A stretch of 8,702 nt of DNA from CAYPXN01 sp964414715 (GCA_964414715.1 CAYPXN010000024.1:1-8702), one strand, 5' to 3'; positions 1 through 6,334 are shown, counted from the stretch's first letter. Program-made: numbers and translations. The notes: generated by a model not told the origin, from the letters alone.

Positions 1-1316
1 ATCGGTGTAAAAATCGCAGAACCCTTTGGTTGCGGAACAAAGGCCGCTTTATGACCTTGATCTACTCCGGCCAAAACATCCGACACATTATAATCCAACA
101 CATCTCCCCGAAAACCCAAAACCAAACGAAACCATTCCGTCGGCACGATTTCTTCCTGCACAAAAAAATAGGGATTCAATTGATTGATAATATTACGCGT
201 GGTCGCGGAAATAAATTGTCGTTTCGCCGTGTGATTCAATTCGTTTGCAACATGATCAAAACGCAAACCCAATCCTGCTGTTTCATGAAAGCCAATGTTT
301 TTCCAATCATCATTGCGATCATATTGCGCCTTGAAACCCGCTACCTGCCGATGATCTTTTTGCTGAATTTGATCCCCATTCACGGGATCATCCAGATAAA
401 AAGTAAAGTTCGAAAAAAGATTGAGATCGTAATTATAAAAATAGCTGAGAATATCGAGCTTCTGCTTGTTGTCAGGCTCCCACTTCATATCCGAATAAAC
501 TTGTATACGATGCGAGCTTCCTCCATCGCTCGGATCAATGGCCCCAAAGCGTGAAATGGCACCACTTTCTACCAGCCACAAAGGAAGCTGATTCGAAGCA
601 TTCCAATCTCCGCTATAGACAGAGCCGGTAACATTCCCTTTCCAGTTTCCAGCTTCAAAATATCCTCGAAGGACAAGATTGTAGCGCAAATACTTGTTCG
701 GATTTTCAAAAGGTCCGTTTGTATAATAAATTTCATTCCCCACATAAACGCCTTTTTTATCACCCGTTGTTCCTCCAATGAGCAAAGCACGGTAAGTATT
801 AAAATTTCCGGCTTCGAAGGATAGCTGATTTGTATCCAATTTATCCTTCAATCGAAAATTGACTGCACCCGCAGTCGCAAAATCTCCGTCTTGAATCGAA
901 TAAGGACCTTTGCGCACATCAATCGCTTCAACCAGTTCGGGAATGATGAAATTTAAATCTGAAAAGCCCTGCCCATGCGCATGACTCACATTATTGATCG
1001 GAACTCCTTCTTGATAAAATGCGATGTCTGTTCCGTGATCCGCATCAATACCTCGTAAATAATACTGGTTCGCCTTACCGCCACCGGCATGTTCGATTAC
1101 GACAAGTCCTGGCACTACATCCAGCAAATCTCCCGTGCGACGATATGGAACAAGTTCCAGTTGTTTGGAATCGTAAGTATTGGAAGAAGCAGCATCCACC
1201 GGCGGGCTCTCTTTTACCTGCACAGGCTCCAACTCTACCGCAGTATCCTGCGCTTGAGCTTTCTGTTGCATGAACATGAAAACAAAAGACATGAATAAAA
1301 TAAGCAAAAAATTCAT
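1..1316 (-). CDS. TonB-dependent outer-membrane receptor, N-terminal part (runs off the window)
   Basis: An open frame starts at ATG 1316-1314 and stays open to base 1, giving about 438 residues with the C-terminal barrel and stop missing. Residues 1-22 are a signal peptide cut after AQA. ELEPVQVKES (about 28-37) fits a TonB box. A plug domain follows (about 50-158), with the family-typical stretches PGLVV, YYLRGID and VRKGPYS, then beta-barrel strands. A His-containing plug motif, HAHGQGFSDLNF (112-123), resembles a receptor subfamily I associate with metal or metallophore uptake. Such receptors import a scarce ligand across the outer membrane using TonB-ExbBD energy. A GGGGAG Shine-Dalgarno (1331-1326) sits 9 nt before the start. 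It diverges from the HupE/UreJ-like gene with a 34 bp gap, suggesting joint control. The receptor family is certain; the ligand (nickel, cobalt, zinc or other) is inferred. Confidence 0.9.
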   Translation of the reverse strand, partial: MNFLLILFMSFVFMFMQQKAQAQDTAVELEPVQVKESPPVDAASSNTYDSKQLELVPYRRTGDLLDVVPGLVVIEHAGGGKANQYYLRGIDADHGTDIAFYQEGVPINNVSHAHGQGFSDLNFIIPELVEAIDVRKGPYSIQDGDFATAGAVNFRLKDKLDTNQLSFEAGNFNTYRALLIGGTTGDKKGVYVGNEIYYTNGPFENPNKYLRYNLVLRGYFEAGNWKGNVTGSVYSGDWNASNQLPLWLVESGAISRFGAIDPSDGGSSHRIQVYSDMKWEPDNKQKLDILSYFYNYDLNLFSNFTFYLDDPVNGDQIQQKDHRQVAGFKAQYDRNDDWKNIGFHETAGLGLRFDHVANELNHTAKRQFISATTRNIINQLNPYFFVQEEIVPTEWFRLVLGFRGDVLDYNVSDVLAGVDQGHKAAFVPQPKGSAIFTP

Positions 1317-1344
1317 TGGAAGAATCTCCCCGGTTGATTACACT
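1316..1344 (+). promoter_or_regulatory. Candidate promoter of the HupE/UreJ-like gene
   Basis: TTGGAA (1316-1321), a 17 bp spacer and TACACT (1339-1344) resemble a sigma-70 promoter, with 4 of 6 matches in each box. The predicted transcription start falls at or next to ATG 1351, which suits a leaderless mRNA and the lack of a Shine-Dalgarno sequence. A perfect 12 bp palindrome, TTTTCATGAAAA, covers the start codon (1346-1357). Judged by eye only. Confidence 0.4.
1337..1342 (-). promoter_or_regulatory. Candidate -10 box of the TonB receptor gene
   Basis: TGTAAT read on the minus strand matches 5 of 6 bases of TATAAT. A start about 7 nt downstream (near 1330) would leave a 5' leader of about 14 nt that just contains the GGGGAG Shine-Dalgarno. 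No good -35 box is visible, so an activator may be needed. It overlaps the -10 box of the opposite promoter. Confidence 0.35.
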
Positions 1345-1350
1345 CTTTTC

Positions 1351-2394
1351 ATGAAAAAAATCTTTTCCGCTTTTTTCTTTTACCTTTTCCCTCTTACCTT
1401 TTTCCTCATTCCCTCTCTCCTCTACGCCCATATGCTTCAAAAATCCACTTCCGAAGTCAACATTCAACTCCCCAAAGTCGAATGGAATATTCAGGTTCAC
1501 CTGAATGATTATAACAAGACTTTTGAAAAAGCGGATGTGGAAAGCCTCAAAGCTTATCTTACAAACCGCTTGCGAGTAATTCTCGATCATAACGACTGCA
1601 CGCTCCAGGATTTAAAATTTCAAAAACATGAAGCCGAAGAACGGGTGGACATGAATGTAGAATTTTTATGCCCAGACAAATCCGGAAATCTTGAATTCTC
1701 TTACGGTCTCTTTTTTGGCGACAATCTCCATCGTCACATTTCAAAGATTACGGACGGTCTTTACAGTACTAGTTACACTTTTTCCCCAGACAATACTGAG
1801 TATAAACTTGAAGGCAGTTTGTTCTGGAAAACCTTCGTCAACTTTCTAAAACTCGGACTGGAACACATTCTCCAGGGTTTTGACCATATTCTTTTTGTCC
1901 TCTCCCTTGTTTTGGGAGCCATTAGTTTTAGAAGTTTGTTTTGGCTCGTCACTTCTTTTACAATTGCCCATTCTCTTTCTCTCGCACTCGCCACCTTTGG
2001 AATCGTAAATATTCCTCCTCACGTGATAGAACCTGCGATCGCGGGAAGCATTTTGTGGGTGGCTTTGTGGAATCTCTTCACTCCGCAAAAGGCGCACACA
2101 CGAGGAGATATTTTCATCACCTTCTTTTTTGGATTGATTCACGGACTGGGTTTTTCAAATGCACTCAAAGAAGCTCAGCTCTTCGGCAAACAGCTTATTA
2201 TGCCGCTTTTAAGCTTTAATCTGGGGGTCGAAGTCGGACAATTTTTGATCATTGCCCTCTCTTTTCCTATTCTTGCTTTCCTGATCAAAAAGAACACAAG
2301 ACTTGGATCTCTCTTCGAAAAAATTGCTCTCGTGGGAATTTCTTGCATGGCGGGATATTGGTTGGTTCAGCGCCTCTTTTTTGCTCAATATTAA
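1351..2394 (+). CDS. HupE/UreJ-family membrane protein, putative metal permease
   Basis: 347 residues from ATG 1351. A signal peptide (1-26, cut after LYA) leads to an extracytoplasmic domain of about 130 residues, then a polytopic C-terminal half. That half carries HupE/UreJ_2 signatures: LEHILQGFDHILFVL (170-184), SFTIAHSLSLALATFG (202-217), FGLIHGLGF (260-268) and FNLGVEVGQ (289-297). The conserved His, Asp and Glu in membrane segments are candidate metal ligands. HupE/UreJ proteins are linked to nickel or cobalt supply; this long form with a periplasmic domain often neighbours TonB receptors, as here. The start is chosen because the signal peptide begins there and a promoter candidate ends 6 nt upstream. 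In-frame ATGs at 1270, 1276 and 1291 would add a hydrophilic N-terminal extension and overlap the receptor gene. There is no Shine-Dalgarno sequence, so translation may be leaderless. Family confident, substrate inferred. Confidence 0.88.
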   Translation: MKKIFSAFFFYLFPLTFFLIPSLLYAHMLQKSTSEVNIQLPKVEWNIQVHLNDYNKTFEKADVESLKAYLTNRLRVILDHNDCTLQDLKFQKHEAEERVDMNVEFLCPDKSGNLEFSYGLFFGDNLHRHISKITDGLYSTSYTFSPDNTEYKLEGSLFWKTFVNFLKLGLEHILQGFDHILFVLSLVLGAISFRSLFWLVTSFTIAHSLSLALATFGIVNIPPHVIEPAIAGSILWVALWNLFTPQKAHTRGDIFITFFFGLIHGLGFSNALKEAQLFGKQLIMPLLSFNLGVEVGQFLIIALSFPILAFLIKKNTRLGSLFEKIALVGISCMAGYWLVQRLFFAQY

Positions 2395-2414
2395 CCTATT
2401 TTTTAAAAACGACC

Positions 2415-2872
2415 TCAATATCTCTCTGCTAACTTATTTACACGTACAACAAATCTCTCTAATTGTTTTTTACCTAACAATGCCTCTCCTTGTAATTTTG
2501 AATATTTTACATAAATTGGTCGCTTCTTGAAAATTGGCTTTACACCAACACTCTTCACAATTGGTGAAATCAAAGTCCACAAGGCTTGCTGTAAAAATTT
2601 GAAGTGAGAAGAAAGTTTTCTATCTATTTCAAAGTAAGATCGGGCGAGCACATCTATCTCGTAACGATCCAAAGTTTTAAAAGTAGGGGGAAATTCATCC
2701 AAAAGTTTTCCAGGGGTGACATCCAAAGCTTTTGCCAAAAGACGTAAGGTGCCCAAGGTACAATCACGCTTTAAGCGTTGGGACGAGGAATTCCTGCTTT
2801 TAATGCAAGTTCCGTCTGACTCATACCTCGAGATATTCTCCAAGATTTTAATTGGGCAGCAAATTCACTCAT
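2415..2872 (-). pseudogene. XRE-family HTH transcriptional regulator, frameshifted in the HTH
   Basis: From ATG 2872-2870 the frame reads a clean XRE start (MSEFAAQLKSWRISRGMSQT, then ELALKAGIPRPN) and hits TAA at 2773-2771 after 33 codons. The homology resumes immediately in another frame as RLKRDCTLGTLRLLAKALDV (from 2777), followed by PGKLLDEF and a C-terminal part ending in TGA at 2417-2415. XRE proteins normally have about eight residues between RPN and the RD that precedes TLGTL (pattern RPNLSxIExGxRD); here these are mostly missing, consistent with a net deletion not divisible by three. The loss removes the end of the recognition-helix region. The rest, including a regulator-like tail with LDRYEIDVLARSYF, is intact, so the lesion looks recent, or is a sequencing error. 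It lies 31 bp after the rhodanese gene and probably once controlled its own promoter through the palindrome just upstream. Confidence 0.75.
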
Positions 2873-2878
2873 CTGATA

Positions 2879-2900
2879 AGTGTAGTATTTTTACTACACT
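2879..2900. promoter_or_regulatory. Perfect inverted repeat, probable XRE operator
   Basis: AGTGTAGTA (2879-2887), four T, then TACTACACT (2892-2900) form a perfect 9 bp inverted repeat. It sits 6 nt before the start of the XRE gene. It is AT-rich with no following U-run, so it is a poor terminator but a typical size for a dimeric HTH operator. It covers the candidate -10 box, so binding would block transcription. Autoregulation is inferred. Confidence 0.6.
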
Positions 2901-2907
2901 ATTTTAA
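2879..2907 (-). promoter_or_regulatory. Candidate promoter of the XRE gene
   Basis: On the minus strand TTAAAA (2907-2902), 17 bp, and TACACT (2884-2879) form a candidate promoter. The -35 box overlaps the rhodanese stop codon. TACACT followed by 6 nt and ATG repeats the geometry seen at the HupE/UreJ-like gene, again without a Shine-Dalgarno sequence. Confidence 0.4.
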
Positions 2908-3293
2908 GGCTCAACTTTCATCCCCGCCTTCACCCAACCATCAATACCCAAAGGATAAACACGAACGTTTTTGTATCCCTGCTTTACGGCAAAGCGCGCC
3001 CCGTCATGAGAAGCGGAGCAATGAGGGTTTTTGCAATAAAATACCAAGGCAGTATTTTTATCACTCGGAAGAACTTTAATATCCGGAGACATCACATCCA
3101 TGTGAACAGCACTCGGAATATGTCCTTTTTTATAACTTTCATCCGAATTGCAATCGACCACAGATACATTTTTTTCCTGAATTCCTTTGGAAAGATCTTC
3201 AGTCGAAATAAATTTAAACCCTTCCCCCGCGTGCACGAAAGAAACTGGAACAAGAAAAGCTAAAACAAAAATGAAATGAAAATATTTTTTCAT
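2904..3293 (-). CDS. Exported single-domain rhodanese-like protein
   Basis: 129 residues. A signal peptide (1-22, cut after VHA) is followed by one compact rhodanese domain. Recognisable parts are the N-terminal strand FISTEDLSKG, VVDCNSDESYKKGHIPSAVHMD (VVDxR-x-x-YxxGHIPGA type), the active-site loop FYCKNPHCSAS (about 85-95) and the C-terminal VYPLGIDGWVKAGM. The first loop Cys takes the catalytic sulfur-carrier position; the Arg usual five residues later is Cys, giving CxxxxC. Single-domain periplasmic rhodaneses handle sulfane sulfur or thiol redox; the substrate here is unknown. A weak GAGAG Shine-Dalgarno lies 7 nt before ATG 3293. It is separated from the upstream barrel gene by 125 bp filled with a large palindrome, and is followed by the XRE gene after 31 bp. 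Family confident, exact role open. Confidence 0.88.
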   Translation of the reverse strand: MKKYFHFIFVLAFLVPVSFVHAGEGFKFISTEDLSKGIQEKNVSVVDCNSDESYKKGHIPSAVHMDVMSPDIKVLPSDKNTALVFYCKNPHCSASHDGARFAVKQGYKNVRVYPLGIDGWVKAGMKVEP

Positions 3294-3310
3294 GATTTTT
3301 CTCTCTATCT

Positions 3311-3415
3311 AATAATCGAACGGGTGACGCGACTGGGGGCCCCACAATTTCCGCCAGCAGCGAAGCGATACCGAAATTGGGGGTGAGGAGCGGCAGGACC
3401 CGTTCATTGATTATT
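3311..3415. repeat. ~105 bp imperfect palindrome between the barrel and rhodanese genes
   Basis: Outer arms AATAATC (3311-3317) and GAACGGGT (3318-3325) pair with ACCCGTTC (3398-3405) and GATTATT (3409-3415), leaving only ATT (3406-3408) bulged. An inner stem pairs CCCC-A-CAATTTC (3340-3351) with GAAATTGGGGG (3373-3383), with one bulged A. The closing loop is GC-rich. The element starts 3 nt after the stop of the barrel gene and ends 17 bp before the rhodanese start, filling the intergenic space. It has no U-run to make it a standard terminator. Size and layout resemble intergenic palindromic repeats of the ERIC/BIME kind, although the sequence is not one I know. Confidence 0.7.
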
Positions 3416-3418
3416 ATT

Positions 3419-4408
3419 TCAAAAATGTCCCGTAATCGCTCCTCGTATACGATAATCCGGCACGATTTGCAAACTGGTGTTATTGAGCAGCAATGGAAAG
3501 TCTGCGCCTGCATCCACACTGATATATTTTTTCCAGGTATACTGGAGATCGGGGCCCACATATACGGAAGTCATACCCGTATCCGGCATCACAAAACTTC
3601 CCAAGCTATCTAAGCCCTTATATTCTCCCCCAAAACGGGCTTGCAAAGAAAGTGTCTGCAAATCACTCAACAACAAATATCCACCAGGTCCTGCATTCCA
3701 TTGAACTTCATTGGCATAACGATAATCATAAGAGCCTGGGGTTCGTAAAAATCCTTGCACATCGAGTGTGGCAAAAAAACGATGATAGCGGGTATAGATA
3801 CTTGTTCCAAAAATCGCATCATAAGAACCGCTCCCCAAGGCAAGATCATGCCCATGGATGCCGCTTTCAGGAAGCCCGCCCTCCATATCCATTTCTTCCT
3901 CCCCGGAATTCATCATACTTACTTCATTGGCTTCTTCCTGAAGATAGGACGAAGAACCGGTGGGAAATTTTACTCCCGCAAGAATTTTCCAGTAAAAAGA
4001 AAAATTTTCATCGATTTTTCGATAAGGCAATACTTTCACCAACAAAGACATGTCCCCAATTCCGGTAAGCGTTCCATCCTGAATAGCTCCATTAAAGGGT
4101 CTTCGGAAACTGCGATGAATCAAGGGCAAATTCACCTGAACTCCCACGTAATCATTCACTCCATAAGCAAAATAAAATTGGGTGTTGGAGCTATTCATAT
4201 ATTGATTGATTGTGTTGGGAACCTCTTGCCCATCCATTTGAAGAGTTCCAAAATGCGTGTACTGCTCGGAAACTCCCAAATAAAAACCTTTCGAACTTCC
4301 ACTCTCGGATTGTGAAGCGAGATAAAGGGCACAAAAATCACAGGCCATCAGGGAATTTGAAAATAAAAGGAATACAAAGACTGATAAAAATAATTTGGTA
4401 ATTTTCAC
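3419..4408 (-). CDS. Outer-membrane beta-barrel protein with CDFC N-terminus and acidic Met/His loop
   Basis: 329 residues from a GTG start (4408-4406); an AAAGGA Shine-Dalgarno overlaps the stop codon of the preceding gene. Residues 1-22 are a signal peptide, and the mature chain opens CDFCALYLA, with a CxxC. LMAC could also be read as a weak lipobox, which would acylate Cys23. The rest is alternating beta-strands with aromatic girdles, ending in a C-terminal Phe (TGHF), as expected for BAM-dependent barrels. A hydrophilic insertion (about 157-187) is rich in Glu, Asp, Met and His (EEEMDMEGG, HGHDLALGSGS) and could be a surface loop that binds metal. It resembles the broad transporter/phenol-degradation MetA-like barrel class, but I cannot name a specific family. 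It is the last tightly coupled gene of the lipoprotein and Ser-rich protein operon, so it may be their outer-membrane partner. Confidence 0.82.
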   Translation of the reverse strand: MKITKLFLSVFVFLLFSNSLMACDFCALYLASQSESGSSKGFYLGVSEQYTHFGTLQMDGQEVPNTINQYMNSSNTQFYFAYGVNDYVGVQVNLPLIHRSFRRPFNGAIQDGTLTGIGDMSLLVKVLPYRKIDENFSFYWKILAGVKFPTGSSSYLQEEANEVSMMNSGEEEMDMEGGLPESGIHGHDLALGSGSYDAIFGTSIYTRYHRFFATLDVQGFLRTPGSYDYRYANEVQWNAGPGGYLLLSDLQTLSLQARFGGEYKGLDSLGSFVMPDTGMTSVYVGPDLQYTWKKYISVDAGADFPLLLNNTSLQIVPDYRIRGAITGHF

Positions 4409-4413
4409 AAAAA

Positions 4414-5553
4414 TTATCCTTTCTGTTGTTGAGAATTACTTCCAAAGTAAGCATCTCGTTTATGTTGAACACGTTTTGATATTTCTTCTTCCGACAACAC
4501 TTCCTCGCGATCTTCCACTTCCTCTTCCATATATAAAGCACCTTCCAGATAAGTCTCCGAGACTCCTGTCACCCCCGGCTTCAACAACATATAAGATCCC
4601 ATCAAAAGTCGGGCAAATTGCATCATGTGACTTTCCAAGCGCTTCAAAGTTGAAAGAGCCGAAAAAGAAACTCCTCCCTGCAAAGATCCCACAGGAGCAA
4701 ATGCAGGAGAAATATTTCTCACATTTCCAGGCTGTACATTTCGGACTTCCACACCTCTTCCCAAATGGCTAGGGAGCGCAAATCCGAGAGTTCCCAAGGA
4801 AAGCGAAGAAAGTCCAAACATTCTTCCAGCAAAAACATTCGATACATTCTGCATAAAAGAAAGTGCAGCAGAGCGGGGATTTACCATCTGTAGAGAAGAG
4901 AATGTGCCAGACTGGGCATTCACATGAGAAGCTTTACCCGATGTAAGTTCGGGAGAAATATTCGAAGCGGCAAGACTTCCCCGCACCGGAACGGAAGATG
5001 CTTGATTGAACAACGATGCGGAAGAAGCAAAAGAAAAAGATGAATTCGAATTTGTACTCGCACTTTGTCCCGAAAACTTCGGAACAGAAACAGATTCTTG
5101 TCTTACAACAGAGCCTTGCAAATTAGTATTCACAGTTTGAGAAACAGAAATATGCGGACGGTTTGAGAAATTTTCTCGGCTGATCCCAGGGTTCGAAGCC
5201 TGACGGGGAACATGTTGAGCCGAGTCTGAGGAAGAACGAGAAAGAGACGCTCGCAGCACTTCCGGCTGAGCGGTTCTCAGCTCAGGATTTTGAGCACGAC
5301 CTTCGCCCTGCGAGGAGAGCATTTGTCTCGCAGGGTTTTCGTTTCTTACAAAAGTATCCTTGGGTGGAACCATAGAAGCTTCATGAGAAACGGTTTGAGA
5401 TCGAGGTTCGGCTCGAGGAGTTAATGTCTCCGCTACTTGAGGACGCCTGGTTTCAGTTTGCGTTGCAACTCGATCTAAATCATCCATAGCAGCCGCATCA
5501 CTGCGTATTGTCTGAGTCGTATTACAACAAGGGGCTATTTCGGGAGGTGGCAT
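4414..5553 (-). CDS. Unrecognised Ser-rich, low-complexity protein
   Basis: 379 residues with a strong GGAG Shine-Dalgarno 7 nt before ATG 5553. I do not recognise it. There is no signal peptide or obvious lipobox, although the flanking genes encode exported proteins. Residues 1 to about 230 are disordered-looking and rich in Ser, Ala, Asn, Gln and Pro (about 59 Ser in the whole protein by my count). Two Cys, CC at 9-10, are the only ones. From about 230 a more ordered region appears, with hydrophobic Gly/Ser-Leu patches (MFGLSSLSLGTLGF) and an amphipathic helix around LKRLESHMMQFARLLMGSYML. The C-terminal tail is acidic then basic (EEEVEDREEV, SKRVQHKRD). It lies 15 nt after the lipoprotein gene and 5 nt before the barrel gene. 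Secretion by a non-Sec route, or a cytoplasmic role, are both open. Confidence 0.8.
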   Translation of the reverse strand: MPPPEIAPCCNTTQTIRSDAAAMDDLDRVATQTETRRPQVAETLTPRAEPRSQTVSHEASMVPPKDTFVRNENPARQMLSSQGEGRAQNPELRTAQPEVLRASLSRSSSDSAQHVPRQASNPGISRENFSNRPHISVSQTVNTNLQGSVVRQESVSVPKFSGQSASTNSNSSFSFASSASLFNQASSVPVRGSLAASNISPELTSGKASHVNAQSGTFSSLQMVNPRSAALSFMQNVSNVFAGRMFGLSSLSLGTLGFALPSHLGRGVEVRNVQPGNVRNISPAFAPVGSLQGGVSFSALSTLKRLESHMMQFARLLMGSYMLLKPGVTGVSETYLEGALYMEEEVEDREEVLSEEEISKRVQHKRDAYFGSNSQQQKG

Positions 5554-5568
5554 AAAAATCTCCTCAAT

Positions 5569-6315
5569 TTATTGACACACACTTCTTATAGACACACCCT
5601 GAAGATGAACATTCTCATCAACTCTCCTCAAACGCTCACTGACAGGGAGCAACATGATGTTATGCCGAGAAAACATATGACAAAAAGGTTGTGACCCAGA
5701 TCCCACTGTTGCAATCACCATCTCGCAATGATTACTTTTATTTTCATTCAAGTTTGCTTGGAGAAAAAAGAAGGTTCCCAAAAGATTGGAATAATCATCC
5801 ACGAAATCGAATGTTTGAGGAATTCTTTCCAGCTGACTGACATCCAGGCAAGTTCTTTGTCTTTCTGCCTCGCTCGTACGAAGATTGCACCCACCATGTC
5901 CTGCCAAATAATATCGAGAGCCTTGCAAGCTCCTCAAAGCGGATCCCCAGCGGCTTTCAGCTCCTGCAAAGCTATAACCCGCTTCACCCGCCGAAATTCC
6001 ATTGTAATAAGCGTTCAAGCCTTGGTTTTGAGAAGAATTCTCTTGAAGGGCATTTGAAGGACGTATCCCATTACAACGTGCCATTTCAGACGAGTTAAAA
6101 AGCACCTGACAAAGATTAAGATATTCATCCCTTGGATTACTCAAAGTAAATTCCCGATGGGGAACTGCATTACTTCTCTGGGGAGAAGAAACATTGCTTC
6201 TTTGTGAATTGTTATTGGGAGAAGATCCAACTTCGGGATTGGGTGGAAGCTCTTCACGACGTGAACAAGCTGAAAATAAAGCGACAGCAGCAATACCTAA
6301 AAATAAGGGAAACAT
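5569..6315 (-). CDS. Unrecognised Cys-rich lipoprotein
   Basis: 248 residues, start ATG 6315 with a GAGG Shine-Dalgarno. The N-terminus is a short lipoprotein signal ending FSAC, so Cys17 should be lipidated; Ser follows at +2, which favours outer-membrane sorting in proteobacteria. A disordered linker rich in Pro, Asn and Ser (about 20-52) tethers a globular domain. That domain has seven further Cys (in LNLCQ, ARCNG, GGCNL, RTCLD, NHCEM, PFCHM and the last residues SVCQ), suggesting several disulfides in the periplasm or on the surface. I see no catalytic motif and cannot place the family. It is the first gene of the three-gene cluster and is 83 bp downstream of the small exported protein gene. 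No convincing promoter is visible in that gap, so it may be cotranscribed with the gene before it. Confidence 0.82.
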   Translation of the reverse strand: MFPLFLGIAAVALFSACSRREELPPNPEVGSSPNNNSQRSNVSSPQRSNAVPHREFTLSNPRDEYLNLCQVLFNSSEMARCNGIRPSNALQENSSQNQGLNAYYNGISAGEAGYSFAGAESRWGSALRSLQGSRYYLAGHGGCNLRTSEAERQRTCLDVSQLERIPQTFDFVDDYSNLLGTFFFLQANLNENKSNHCEMVIATVGSGSQPFCHMFSRHNIMLLPVSERLRRVDENVHLQGVSIRSVCQ

Positions 6316-6334
6316 AAATATTCCTCACAAGACC

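Noticed and set aside
30..554. Plus-strand 174-residue frame opposite the TonB receptor
   Set aside because: It is the antisense shadow of a clear receptor frame and has no recognisable features.
1270..1350. Upstream in-frame ATGs extending the HupE/UreJ-like protein by up to 27 residues
   Set aside because: The extension is hydrophilic, spoils the signal peptide and overlaps the receptor gene; the promoter candidate also lies inside it.
2395..2414. Shared terminator between the convergent HupE/UreJ-like and XRE genes
   Set aside because: The 20 bp gap has T and A runs but no stem.
3311..3415. Integron attC site
   Set aside because: The outer arms lack the RYYYAAC/GTTRRRY order (they read AACGGGT...ACCCGTT) and no integrase or cassette array is present.
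3294..3418. Coding extension: the minus-strand frame 3561-3214 running through the palindrome
   Set aside because: It is formed from the antisense of the palindrome and an alternative frame of the barrel gene, with no domain or ribosome site.
4338..4408. Lipoprotein status of the CDFC barrel (LMAC as lipobox)
   Set aside because: The barrel with terminal Phe and the CxxC fit a Sec-cleaved outer-membrane protein better; the lipobox is only a partial match.
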